The notes beneath the pieces were generated by a model. That model did no database searches. It had not been told where the DNA came from and was given only the letters and a program-made list of their open reading frames with translations. From an uncultured Collinsella sp. (GTDB taxonomy: Bacteria; Actinomycetota; Coriobacteriia; Coriobacteriales; Coriobacteriaceae): a stretch of 16,664 nucleotides of DNA. Below, piece by piece: positions 1 to 6,784 of the stretch. A program made the position numbers and the translations under genes. Numbering within the stretch: position 1 is the stretch's first letter; each line of letters begins with the position of its first letter. Where the stretch lies: positions 1 to 16,664 of the forward strand of contig URWZ01000010.1 of the NCBI GenBank assembly GCA_900551625.1. Reading direction: 5' to 3'.

Positions 1-1
1 C

Positions 2-202
2 GCCGAGGCCGAGCCTGCCGCTGCCACCGTCGAGCCCGAACCTTCTGCAGAGCCGGAGCCCGAGCCGGCAGAGCCCACGACGGCCGATCTCTACGCCCGT
101 CGTCCCCGCAAGCGCAAGGCCGTCGTCGACCAGCTCGCTCGCGAGCTCGAGGCCGAGGACGACGCTGCCGCCGCCGACGCCTCGAAGGGAGGCGATGAGT
201 AA
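2..202 (+). CDS. C-terminal end of a TatA/TatB-like translocase subunit (partial, 5' end outside window)
   Basis: An open frame enters from the left edge and stops with TAA at 200-202. It encodes about 66 residues: a Glu/Pro/Ala-rich stretch (EPEPSAEPEPEPAEP), then a basic patch (ARRPRKRK), then an acidic helix-like segment (QLARELEAEDD). The stop overlaps the tatC start by one base (TAATG), which implies translational coupling. TatA/TatB proteins have one N-terminal membrane helix, an amphipathic helix and a low-complexity charged tail, and their genes usually sit directly before tatC. The tail seen here fits that, but the diagnostic N-terminus is outside the window. The assignment therefore rests on position and composition, and another charged-tail protein is possible. 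Confidence 0.55.
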   Translation, partial: AEAEPAAATVEPEPSAEPEPEPAEPTTADLYARRPRKRKAVVDQLARELEAEDDAAAADASKGGDE

Positions 203-993
203 TGCCTATCGGACCTGCGCGTATGCCGCTCTTCGATCACCTGGGAGAACTCCGTCGCCGCCTGACCATCGTGGTCGTGTCGGTGTTTGCCGCCGCTATC
301 GTGCTGTATTTCGCCACGCCTGTTGTGCTCGACATCCTGGAAGATCCCATCCGCTCCTTTGTGCCGGACGGTAAGTTCTACATCACTACCACGCTCGGCG
401 GCTTTGGCTTGCGCTTCTCGCTGGCCATCAAGATGGCCGTGGTCATGTGCACGCCCATGATCATCTGGCAGATTCTAGCGTTTTTCCTGCCGGCGCTTCG
501 ACCCAACGAGCGCAAGTGGGTCGTGCCCACGGTGCTCGCCTCGACGGTGCTGTTCTTCCTGGGTGCCATCTTCTGCTACTTCATCATCATTCCTGCGGGC
601 TTTGAGTGGCTCATCGGCGAAACCTCGGCCGTCGCTACGGCGCTGCCCGATCTGGAGAACTACGTCAACATGGAGCTGCTCTTTATGATCGGCTTTGGCG
701 TGGCGTTTGAGCTGCCGCTCATCATCTTCTACCTGTCCGTCTTCCACATCGTGTCCTACGCTGCTTTCCGCAGCGCCTGGCGCTACGTGTACGTGGGCCT
801 GCTCGTGGGTTCGGCTGTGATCACGCCCGACGGCTCGCCCGTTACGCTGGGCCTCATGTATGGCGCTCTGCTCTCGCTCTACGAGATTTCGCTTGCCATC
901 GCTCGCGTGGTCATTACCGCGCGCGAGGGCAAGGAGGGCCTGTTTGTGAGTCGTCTGGACCTGTTCTCGGACGACGAGGACGACGAGGAGTAA
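202..993 (+). CDS. tatC: Sec-independent protein translocase TatC
   Basis: TatC is the six-helix membrane receptor of the twin-arginine pathway, which exports folded, often cofactor-bearing proteins. The 263-residue length is typical. The N-terminus has the family motif DHLGELRRRL (12-21) with Glu16. The first cytoplasmic loop holds FFLPALRPNERKW with Glu103, and AFELPLI contains Glu170; Glu16 and Glu103 correspond to signal-peptide-binding positions in E. coli TatC. SAVITPDGSP (204-213) is the conserved segment near the last helices. Hydrophobic segments lie near residues 21-40, 76-97, 109-131, 158-181, 194-208 and 214-236. The C-terminus is acidic (SDDEDDEE). The start at 202 has AAGGGAGG (185-192) nine bases upstream; the Met at residue 8 is a poorer choice. 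The stop at 991-993 is six bases before hypA. Confidence 0.96.
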   Translation: MPIGPARMPLFDHLGELRRRLTIVVVSVFAAAIVLYFATPVVLDILEDPIRSFVPDGKFYITTTLGGFGLRFSLAIKMAVVMCTPMIIWQILAFFLPALRPNERKWVVPTVLASTVLFFLGAIFCYFIIIPAGFEWLIGETSAVATALPDLENYVNMELLFMIGFGVAFELPLIIFYLSVFHIVSYAAFRSAWRYVYVGLLVGSAVITPDGSPVTLGLMYGALLSLYEISLAIARVVITAREGKEGLFVSRLDLFSDDEDDEE

Positions 994-999
994 ATCGGT

Positions 1000-1356
1000 A
1001 TGCACGAGGTTGGCATTGTCAACGGCATACTCGATACAGTGATTCGCGCGGCGCGTGGGGCGGGGGCCTCGCGCGCCGTTTTGGTAACGCTGCGTATCGG
1101 GGATATGACCGAGGTCGTGCGCGAGGCACTCGACTTTGCATGGGAGACATTTCGCGACGAGGACCCGCTCACGCGCGGCTGCGAGCTTGCCGTAGAGGAA
1201 GTCCATCCACAAAGCGAGTGTCTGGACTGCGGCGAGGTCTTTGAGCACGACCGCTTCCATTGCCGTTGTCCCCAGTGCGGTGGCGCCAATGTGCGCCTAC
1301 TGCACGGCCGCGAGCTCGACATCGCCAGTATAGAAATCGAAACCCCCGACGATTAG
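1000..1356 (+). CDS. hypA: Hydrogenase/urease nickel incorporation protein HypA
   Basis: HypA is a cytoplasmic metallochaperone that works with HypB to insert nickel into the NiFe-hydrogenase large subunit (and urease in some species). The 118-residue protein begins MHEVGIV, where His2 is the conserved nickel ligand after Met1. The zinc site is formed by two CxxC pairs, C74-LD-C77 and C90-PQ-C93, with an extra Cys88. The spacing and length match the family. GAGGAG at 985-990, within the tatC 3' end, lies nine bases before the ATG, so co-expression with tatC is likely. No hydrogenase structural gene is in the window. The tat/hyp adjacency is suggestive because many NiFe hydrogenases leave the cell by Tat. 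Confidence 0.95.
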   Translation: MHEVGIVNGILDTVIRAARGAGASRAVLVTLRIGDMTEVVREALDFAWETFRDEDPLTRGCELAVEEVHPQSECLDCGEVFEHDRFHCRCPQCGGANVRLLHGRELDIASIEIETPDD

Positions 1357-1368
1357 CCCGCCAGCCAC

Positions 1369-1386
1369 CTGGGGACGGGGTATAAA
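1369..1386 (+). promoter_or_regulatory. Possible weak promoter before hypB
   Basis: The 55-base gap between hypA and hypB contains GGGTATAAAT, with a TATAAA -10-like hexamer at 1381-1386 about 25 bases before the hypB start. No clear -35 hexamer is visible. The preceding ggggacgggg (1371-1380) resembles the GGGAC motif in other intergenic spacers of this window. Confidence 0.22.
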
Positions 1387-1411
1387 TGTTGGAAATTAAG
1401 GAGTGCCGAAT

Positions 1412-2095
1412 ATGGCCGAGAAAACGATTGATATCGCGTCGCCAATTCTGTCGCGCAATGAGCGCCTGGCAGATCAGCTGCGACAGCGATTTAAAGAGAC
1501 AGGCACCTATGTGATCAATGTGCTGTCGAGCCCTGGCTCGGGCAAGACCACTACGATTCTGGGCACCAACGAGCGCCTGCGCGACAAGGCCGGCTTGCGC
1601 TGCGCCGTCATCGAGGGCGATATCGCCTCGGACGTCGACGCCATCACCATGAAGGAAGCCGGCATGCCTGCCATCCAGATCAACACGGGCGGCCTGTGCC
1701 ACCTCGAGGGCAACATGATCATGGAGGCCGTTGACGCGTTCGACCAGGCCGTGGGTCTGGAAAACATCGACGTCATCTTTATCGAAAACGTGGGTAACCT
1801 GGTCTGCCCAGTCGACTTTGACCTGGGCGAAAACCTGTCCATCATGATTCTCTCGGTGCCCGAGGGCGACGACAAGCCCATCAAGTACCCGGGCATCTTT
1901 CAGCACGCCGGCGCGCAGCTGCTCAACAAGGTCGATGTGGCCCCGGCTTTCGATTTTGACATGGATAGGTATACTAAGACACTCGATGACCTCAATCCGC
2001 AGGCGCCGCGGTTTTCCGTCAGCGCGCGCAAGGGCGAGGGCATGGATGCCTGGTGCGATTGGCTCATCGGGCAGATTGAGCAAGCAAGGGCGTAA
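1412..2095 (+). CDS. hypB: Hydrogenase nickel incorporation GTPase HypB
   Basis: HypB is a SIMIBI-class GTPase that drives nickel delivery with HypA during NiFe-hydrogenase maturation. I take ATG 1412 as the start (227 aa): AAGGAG at 1398-1403 is eight bases upstream, and the earlier in-frame GTG at 1403 lies inside that ribosome site. Walker A is SSPGSGKTT (39-47). The nucleotide-switch metal site is C96-H97 in NTGGLCHLEGN. The motif ENVGNLVCPVDFDLGE is diagnostic, and NKVD (172-175) gives guanine specificity. The N-terminus lacks both the CxxCGC motif of E. coli HypB and the His-rich stretch of other HypBs. Only the G-domain metal site remains, so this form probably does not store nickel. 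Confidence 0.95.
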   Translation: MAEKTIDIASPILSRNERLADQLRQRFKETGTYVINVLSSPGSGKTTTILGTNERLRDKAGLRCAVIEGDIASDVDAITMKEAGMPAIQINTGGLCHLEGNMIMEAVDAFDQAVGLENIDVIFIENVGNLVCPVDFDLGENLSIMILSVPEGDDKPIKYPGIFQHAGAQLLNKVDVAPAFDFDMDRYTKTLDDLNPQAPRFSVSARKGEGMDAWCDWLIGQIEQARA

Positions 2096-2149
2096 GTCGG
2101 CCGCCATACGGGCGGGCGTAGCCGCAGAGATACGAGATAGGAGCCTCTT

Positions 2150-4744
2150 TTGAAGCTCATCATCGCCGAGAAAAACGACGCCGCGCGTCAGATTGCCGAG
2201 CGTCTGTCCACGGGCAAGCCCAAAAAGGACAAGGTGTACAACACCGCCATCTACCGTTTTGAGTGGAAGGGCGAGGAGTGCGTGACCATCGGCCTTGCCG
2301 GTCACATCCTAGCGCCCGATTTTTGCGACAGCGTGCTGTTCGATAAAAAGCTGGGCTGGTATTCGGTCACCGAGGACGGCGAGATGCTGCCGGCCGACAT
2401 ACCCGATGGCCTGGCGCGTCCGCCCTACGACACCAAGCGCAAGCCGTTTCTTGCCGATGGCATCTCAATCAAGGGCTGGAAACTCGAGAGCCTGCCTTAC
2501 CTCACCTGGGCGCCCGTCATTAAGCTACCGGCCGAGAGGGAACTCATTCGTTCGCTCAAGAACCTCGCTAAAAAGTCTGACAGCGTCATTATCGCCACGG
2601 ACTTCGATCGCGAGGGCGAGCTAATCGGTTCGGACGCCCTTAACAAGGTGCGCGAGGTGGCGCCCGACCTGCCGGTTGCCCGCGCCCAGTACTCTTCGTT
2701 TACCAAGGCCGAGATCACGCAGGCCTTCGATAATCTCGTCTCGCTCGACCAGAATCTGGCCGACGCCGGCGAGAGCCGCCAGCACATCGACCTCATTTGG
2801 GGTGCGGTGCTCACGCGCTACCTGACGCTCGCCAAGTTTGGCGGCTTTGGTAACGTGCGCTCTGCCGGCCGTGTGCAGACGCCGACGCTTGCCCTGGTGG
2901 TCGAGCGCGAGCGCGAGCGCATGGCGTTTGTGCCCGAGGACTATTGGCAGATCCGCGGCATGGGCGCCGCACAGGGTGCTGCCGAGGATGACCGCTTTAA
3001 GATCGCTCACAAGACGGCACGCTTTACCGACAAAGACGCTGCCGAGACGGCGTACGGCCATGTCGACGGCGTTGCGACGGCAACCGTCGCCGCGGTGACC
3101 AAGCGCTCGCGCAAGCAGCAGCCGCCCACGCCGTTTGCGACTACCTCGCTGCAGGCAGCCGCTGCAGCCGAGGGCATCTCGCCTGCGCGCACCATGCGCA
3201 TCGCCGAGTCCCTCTACATGGCGGGCCTCATCAGCTACCCGCGTGTCGACAACACTGTGTACCCCGCGACGCTCGATCTGGGCGCCGTGGTGAGCGACCT
3301 TGCAAAGATTAATCCGGCGCTGGCGCCCGTATGCAAAAAGGTGCTCGCCGGCCCCATGAAGCCCACGCGCGGCAAGGTCGAGACCACCGACCACCCGCCT
3401 ATCTACCCTACGGGCGAAGGTGATCCGTCCACGCTCGATGGCGGCCAGCGCAAGCTCTACGACCTCATCGCCCGCCGCTTCCTGGCGACGCTTATGGGTC
3501 CCGCGACCATCGAGAACACCAAGCTCGAGCTCGACGTGAACGGCGAGCCGTTCGTGGCTTCGGGCGATGTGCTCGTGACCCCGGGTTTCCGCGAGGCGTA
3601 CCCGTACGGTCTCAAGCGCGACGAGCAGATGCCGCCGCTGGAGCAGGGCGATACGGTCGACGTGTTCGACATTAAGCTCGAGGCCAAGCAGACCGAGCCG
3701 CCCGCGCGCTACAGCCAGGGCAAGCTCGTGCAGGAGATGGAAAAGCGCGGCCTGGGTACCAAGTCCACGCGCGCGAGCATCATCGAGCGCCTGTACGCCG
3801 TGCGCTATCTCAAAAACGATCCCGTGGAGCCGAGCCAGCTGGGTATCGCCATCATCGATGCGCTGTCGCGGTTTGCCCCGCGCATCACGAGCCCCGATAT
3901 GACCAGCGAGCTCGACGGCGACATGACCCGCGTGGAGCGCGGCGAGGACACCGAAGAGCATGTCGTGACGCACTCGCGCGCGCTGCTGGCCGGCGTGCTC
4001 GACGAGCTGCTCAAGCATACGCAGGAGCTGGGCGACGCCATCAGCGACGCTGTCACGGCCGATGCGCGCGTGGGCGCCTGCCCCAAGTGCGGCAAGGACT
4101 TGGTTATGAAGACGAGCGCCAAGACCCGCGGCAGCTTTATCGGCTGCATGGGCTGGCCCGACTGCGACGTGACCTATCCGGTGCCGAGCGGCGTCAAGGT
4201 GAGCCCGCTCGAGGGCGAGGCGGCCGTGTGCCCCGAATGCGGTGCACCGCGCATTAAGTGCCAGCCGTTCCGCCAGAAGGCCTTCGAGATTTGCGTGAAC
4301 CCGACGTGCCCCACCAACTACGAGCCCGACCTTAAGGTGGGCGAGTGCAAGGTGTGCGCCGAGGCCGGACGCCATGGTGATCTGATTGCACACAAGAGCG
4401 AGAAGAGCGGCAAGCGCTTTATCCGCTGCACCAACTACGATGACTGCGGCGTGAGCTATCCGCTGCCGGCGCGCGGCAAGCTCGAGGCGACGGGCGAGAC
4501 CTGCCCCGAGTGCGGCGCCCCCATCGTGGTGGTCAACACGGCGCGCGGTCCGTGGCGTATCTGCGTCAACATGGATTGCCCGACCAAGGAGAAGAAGCCC
4601 GCCCGCGGCCGCAAGGCTGCGACCAAGGCGAGCACGACGAAGAAGACCACGGCAGCCAAGAAGACTTCGACCGCCAAGAAGTCGACCGCCAAGAAGACTG
4701 CCGCGAAAAAGACGACCACCAAGAAGGCGGCCGCCGACAAGTAG
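2150..4744 (+). CDS. topA: DNA topoisomerase I (type IA) with four zinc ribbons and a basic tail
   Basis: The enzyme relaxes negative supercoils through a transient 5'-phosphotyrosine break. It starts at TTG 2150 with AGGAG (2139-2143) six bases upstream, and is 864 aa long. The TOPRIM domain begins at residue 1 (KLIIAEKND, Glu7), and TDFDREGE supplies metal-binding Asp151, Asp153 and Glu155. GRVQTPTL follows, and the catalytic tyrosine is Tyr363 in ISYPRVDN with Arg365 behind it; the usual bacterial form is YPRTD. Four zinc-ribbon modules start near Cys644, Cys694, Cys733 and Cys785. Residues from about 813 to the end are Lys/Ala/Thr/Arg-rich with repeated AAKK/TAKK units. Similar basic tails occur in actinobacterial TopA, where they aid DNA binding and processivity. 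A topoisomerase III assignment is less likely because of the zinc ribbons. Confidence 0.94.
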   Translation: MKLIIAEKNDAARQIAERLSTGKPKKDKVYNTAIYRFEWKGEECVTIGLAGHILAPDFCDSVLFDKKLGWYSVTEDGEMLPADIPDGLARPPYDTKRKPFLADGISIKGWKLESLPYLTWAPVIKLPAERELIRSLKNLAKKSDSVIIATDFDREGELIGSDALNKVREVAPDLPVARAQYSSFTKAEITQAFDNLVSLDQNLADAGESRQHIDLIWGAVLTRYLTLAKFGGFGNVRSAGRVQTPTLALVVERERERMAFVPEDYWQIRGMGAAQGAAEDDRFKIAHKTARFTDKDAAETAYGHVDGVATATVAAVTKRSRKQQPPTPFATTSLQAAAAAEGISPARTMRIAESLYMAGLISYPRVDNTVYPATLDLGAVVSDLAKINPALAPVCKKVLAGPMKPTRGKVETTDHPPIYPTGEGDPSTLDGGQRKLYDLIARRFLATLMGPATIENTKLELDVNGEPFVASGDVLVTPGFREAYPYGLKRDEQMPPLEQGDTVDVFDIKLEAKQTEPPARYSQGKLVQEMEKRGLGTKSTRASIIERLYAVRYLKNDPVEPSQLGIAIIDALSRFAPRITSPDMTSELDGDMTRVERGEDTEEHVVTHSRALLAGVLDELLKHTQELGDAISDAVTADARVGACPKCGKDLVMKTSAKTRGSFIGCMGWPDCDVTYPVPSGVKVSPLEGEAAVCPECGAPRIKCQPFRQKAFEICVNPTCPTNYEPDLKVGECKVCAEAGRHGDLIAHKSEKSGKRFIRCTNYDDCGVSYPLPARGKLEATGETCPECGAPIVVVNTARGPWRICVNMDCPTKEKKPARGRKAATKASTTKKTTAAKKTSTAKKSTAKKTAAKKTTTKKAAADK

Positions 4745-4766
4745 CGGCGCAGCCGAAACATTGCCC

Positions 4767-4806
4767 AAAAAACGAGCGAGGGTCCCATGATCCTCGCTCG
4801 TTTTTT
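4767..4806. terminator. Bidirectional rho-independent terminator between topA and the convergent zinc-ribbon gene
   Basis: Arms 4773-4782 and 4791-4800 form a 10-bp stem (CGAGCGAGGG against TCCTCGCTCG, with one G-T pair) around the 8-base loop TCCCATGA. Six A's precede and six T's follow it. The U-tract exists on either strand, so it can end topA and also back-stop transcription of the - strand gene. Confidence 0.88.
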
Positions 4807-4808
4807 GA

Positions 4809-4867
4809 CCGGCAGTTAGGGACATTCCTTTTTCTGCCGGCAGTTTAGGAACGTCCCTAACTGCCGG
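4809..4867. repeat. Long intergenic hairpin with GGGAC motif (20-bp arms), REP-like
   Basis: Arms 4809-4828 and 4848-4867 are inverted copies with one mismatch (CCGGCAGTTAGGGACATTCC is the left arm). The 19-base loop contains a further palindrome CTGCCGGCAG (4834-4843), which begins a degenerate third copy of the unit. It has no downstream U-run of its own on the + strand and sits just after a complete terminator, so it looks more like a repeat element than a terminator. Confidence 0.75.
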
Positions 4868-4885
4868 CTCGGAAACGACAAGGCG

Positions 4886-5860
4886 TTAGTTCACTTCGAC
4901 GGGTTTGGCGCCGGGATAGTGCTCCTCAAAGTCTAGGCGGTACTTATTGTCATTGGTGCCCGCCACGTTGTCGCGCGACAGCGGCGCCACGATCTCGTTC
5001 TTATGGTCTGCGGGCTTTGCGTACTTTAAGCTGATCTCCCAGGCATCGCAGATCGCGTCGATGCGGTGGTCCAGGTCGTCATACAGGGCAACGATGTCTT
5101 TCCAAGAGCTGTAGTTCTTGGAGCTCATGGGGACGTCCAGGTCCTCGACGATATCGTAATACTGCTCGATGGTGTCCTCCGTTCGCTCGGCGACGTCGGC
5201 GAGATTTTGACGGGCGGTACGGTCCTCTTCCAGATAACCGCCATTGAACGCCTCTGCGCAGGCACGGACCTGGTTATCGAGATCTTCGAGCAAGTCGTAG
5301 TATTCGCTCAGGCGACGGTAGAGGTTTTGCTCGGAGAGGGTCGCCTGGCTGCCATCCTCGTCATCATCGTCAAAAAGGCTATTGGGGTCGTCGAGAGGCT
5401 TGAGGTCATCATCGTCAACATCATGGTGCAGCTTAGTAATCTCGGCAGTCGTTTGCGTGGCGGCGTTGTCGAAAGGCTTGATCACAAAAAAGATGACCAA
5501 GGCGATGATAATTGCCACGAGCACAACGATAACGGCGATAAGCGCCTTGGTGCTGCTCTTTTTGGCGGCGGGGGCCTGCGGTGAATCAGGCGCGTACGTA
5601 GATGCCGGTTGCTGTTGGGGCGGGGTGTCCGCGACGGATATGCGCTGCGTCGTTTCGACCGCTGCGGGGCTGGCGGCGGGGTCGGGGCGATAGGCGAGGG
5701 GGTCGTCCGGCTTAGCTTGCGACGTATCGAGGAAGCCGGTCTGCTCAAACGCGGGTTGGCCATTGCTTGCGGTTGTCTGCTCAACGGGTGCACCGCATGA
5801 GGTGCAGAACTTGGCATCATCTGCAAGAAGTTTGCCGCACGAGGCGCAATACCGAGACAT
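4886..5860 (-). CDS. Zinc-ribbon, single-pass membrane protein of unknown function
   Basis: The product is 324 aa, starting at ATG 5860, where AAAGGAG lies a few bases upstream; an in-frame ATG 18 bases earlier lies on the wrong side of that site. The N-terminus is a zinc ribbon with C5-x2-C8 and C19-x2-C22. A Pro/Gln/Ser/Thr-rich linker follows to about residue 100, then KKSSTK and one membrane helix at 106-127. The remaining roughly 195 residues include an acidic stretch (DDDDLKPLDDPNSLFDDDDE) and a helical region without recognisable motifs. By the positive-inside rule the zinc ribbon is cytoplasmic and the acidic domain is outside. Zinc-ribbon-TM architectures are common in Gram-positive bacteria, but their role is mostly unknown. 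The gene points against its neighbours and interrupts the actinobacterial topA-tmk order. Confidence 0.85.
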   Translation of the reverse strand: MSRYCASCGKLLADDAKFCTSCGAPVEQTTASNGQPAFEQTGFLDTSQAKPDDPLAYRPDPAASPAAVETTQRISVADTPPQQQPASTYAPDSPQAPAAKKSSTKALIAVIVVLVAIIIALVIFFVIKPFDNAATQTTAEITKLHHDVDDDDLKPLDDPNSLFDDDDEDGSQATLSEQNLYRRLSEYYDLLEDLDNQVRACAEAFNGGYLEEDRTARQNLADVAERTEDTIEQYYDIVEDLDVPMSSKNYSSWKDIVALYDDLDHRIDAICDAWEISLKYAKPADHKNEIVAPLSRDNVAGTNDNKYRLDFEEHYPGAKPVEVN

Positions 5861-5897
5861 TGCCACTCCTTTCGCCACATTTCAAATCAATACGACG

Positions 5898-5926
5898 ATT
5901 ATACCCAGCGCTCAAAAGTCCCCATC
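5898..5926 (-). promoter_or_regulatory. Promoter of the zinc-ribbon gene
   Basis: On the - strand a perfect TATAAT (5903-5898) sits in the context CTGGGTATAAT, about 38 bases before the start codon. The hexamer 17 bases upstream (5926-5921, GATGGG) is a poor -35. The G-rich bases before the -10 recur in other candidate promoters here. Confidence 0.5.
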
Positions 5927-5928
5927 AT

Positions 5929-5997
5929 AAGTTGCGGTGAAATAGGGACTGATTGGCGGTCTCAGAGCTTCAATCAGTCCCTATTTCACCGCAACTT
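5929..5997. repeat. Perfect 26-bp inverted repeat (large hairpin) between divergent genes
   Basis: Arms 5929-5954 and 5972-5997 are exact reverse complements, with a 17-base loop (ggcggtctcagagcttc). The stem carries GAAATAGGGACTGATT, sharing the TAGGGAC core with the hairpin at 4809-4867. No U-tract follows on either strand, and it lies upstream of both flanking genes, so it is not positioned as a terminator. Confidence 0.85.
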
Positions 5998-6017
5998 TGG
6001 AAAGACACCTTTAGCCA

Positions 6018-6047
6018 TTGGGGACGCGCCGAGCACTGGGGTATCAT
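6018..6047 (+). promoter_or_regulatory. Candidate promoter for tmk-holB-ricT
   Basis: TTGGGG (6018-6023) and TATCAT (6042-6047) are separated by 18 bases, about 50 bases before the tmk start. The match is partial. The 13-base string GGGTATCATGGCT recurs exactly upstream of comF at 9640-9652. Confidence 0.35.
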
Positions 6048-6099
6048 GGCTTGGTTGATATATCTGCATTTACGCGCCTTGTAGGAAGGGGCTGCGCCC

Positions 6100-6783
6100 A
6101 TGGCTTTTGAGCCCGCTCAACATAGCTTTATCACGCTCGAGGGCGTCGACGGTGCCGGCAAGTCTACGCAGGCGCGCCTGCTTGCCCGCGCGCTTGAGTT
6201 CGCTGGCTACCAGGTTGTGAGCCTGCGCGAGCCGGGCGGCACCGCCATCAGCGAAAAGATCCGCGCTCTGCTGCTCGACCCCGCCAATACGGCGATGGGC
6301 GACACCTGCGAGTTGCTGCTCTACGAGGCGGCGCGCGCTCAGTTGGTGCACGAGGTCATCGCGCCCGCCCTCGCGGCCGGTAAGGTGGTCCTGTGCGATC
6401 GCTTCTACGATTCCACGACTTGCTACCAGGCGTTTGCCGACGGCCTCGATCGCCAGATGGTGCGCGATGCCAACAACCTGGCCGTCGCGGGGACGCACCC
6501 GGCGCTCACGCTCGTCTACCACATCACGCCCGGGCAGGCAGCGCTGCGCATGGCAGCCCGTGGCGCGGCAGATCGCATGGAGGCAAAAGGCATGGCATTC
6601 CAGGAGCGTGTTTACGAGGGGTTTAGCGCCATTGTCGCCGAGGAACCAAATCGCGTAAAGCTCATCGACGCCACCGCGACCATAGAGGAGGTCTTCGCGC
6701 AGACGGTCGAGCAGGTTCGCGCGTACGGTCTCGACATTCCGCAAGACGCCGTCGCCGCCGCGCTTGCCCAGGAGGCCGAGTAA
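6100..6783 (+). CDS. tmk: Thymidylate kinase
   Basis: Thymidylate kinase phosphorylates dTMP to dTDP in the cytoplasm, an essential step in dTTP supply. The 227-aa protein carries the P-loop GVDGAGKST (15-23), the LREPGGT substrate motif, CDRFYDST (the DRx motif followed by the dTMP-binding region) and a lid region ADRMEAKGMAFQERV. It is slightly longer than usual owing to a short N-terminal lead and an Ala-rich C-terminus. The ATG at 6100 has AGGAAGGGG (6083-6091) upstream. The TAA at 6781-6783 is one base from the holB start, so the two genes are translationally coupled. tmk next to holB is conserved in many Gram-positive bacteria. Confidence 0.96.
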   Translation: MAFEPAQHSFITLEGVDGAGKSTQARLLARALEFAGYQVVSLREPGGTAISEKIRALLLDPANTAMGDTCELLLYEAARAQLVHEVIAPALAAGKVVLCDRFYDSTTCYQAFADGLDRQMVRDANNLAVAGTHPALTLVYHITPGQAALRMAARGAADRMEAKGMAFQERVYEGFSAIVAEEPNRVKLIDATATIEEVFAQTVEQVRAYGLDIPQDAVAAALAQEAE

Positions 6784-6784
6784 C

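Noticed and set aside
1403-1411. GTG at 1403 as the hypB start
   Set aside because: Its first base is the last base of the AAGGAG ribosome site (1398-1403), which instead serves ATG 1412 at ideal spacing.
2621-4825. 734-residue open frame on the - strand opposite topA
   Set aside because: It is a shadow produced by GC-rich codon bias; topA has full catalytic motifs on the + strand, and the reverse product is a low-complexity Arg/Leu/Ala/His sequence without family features.
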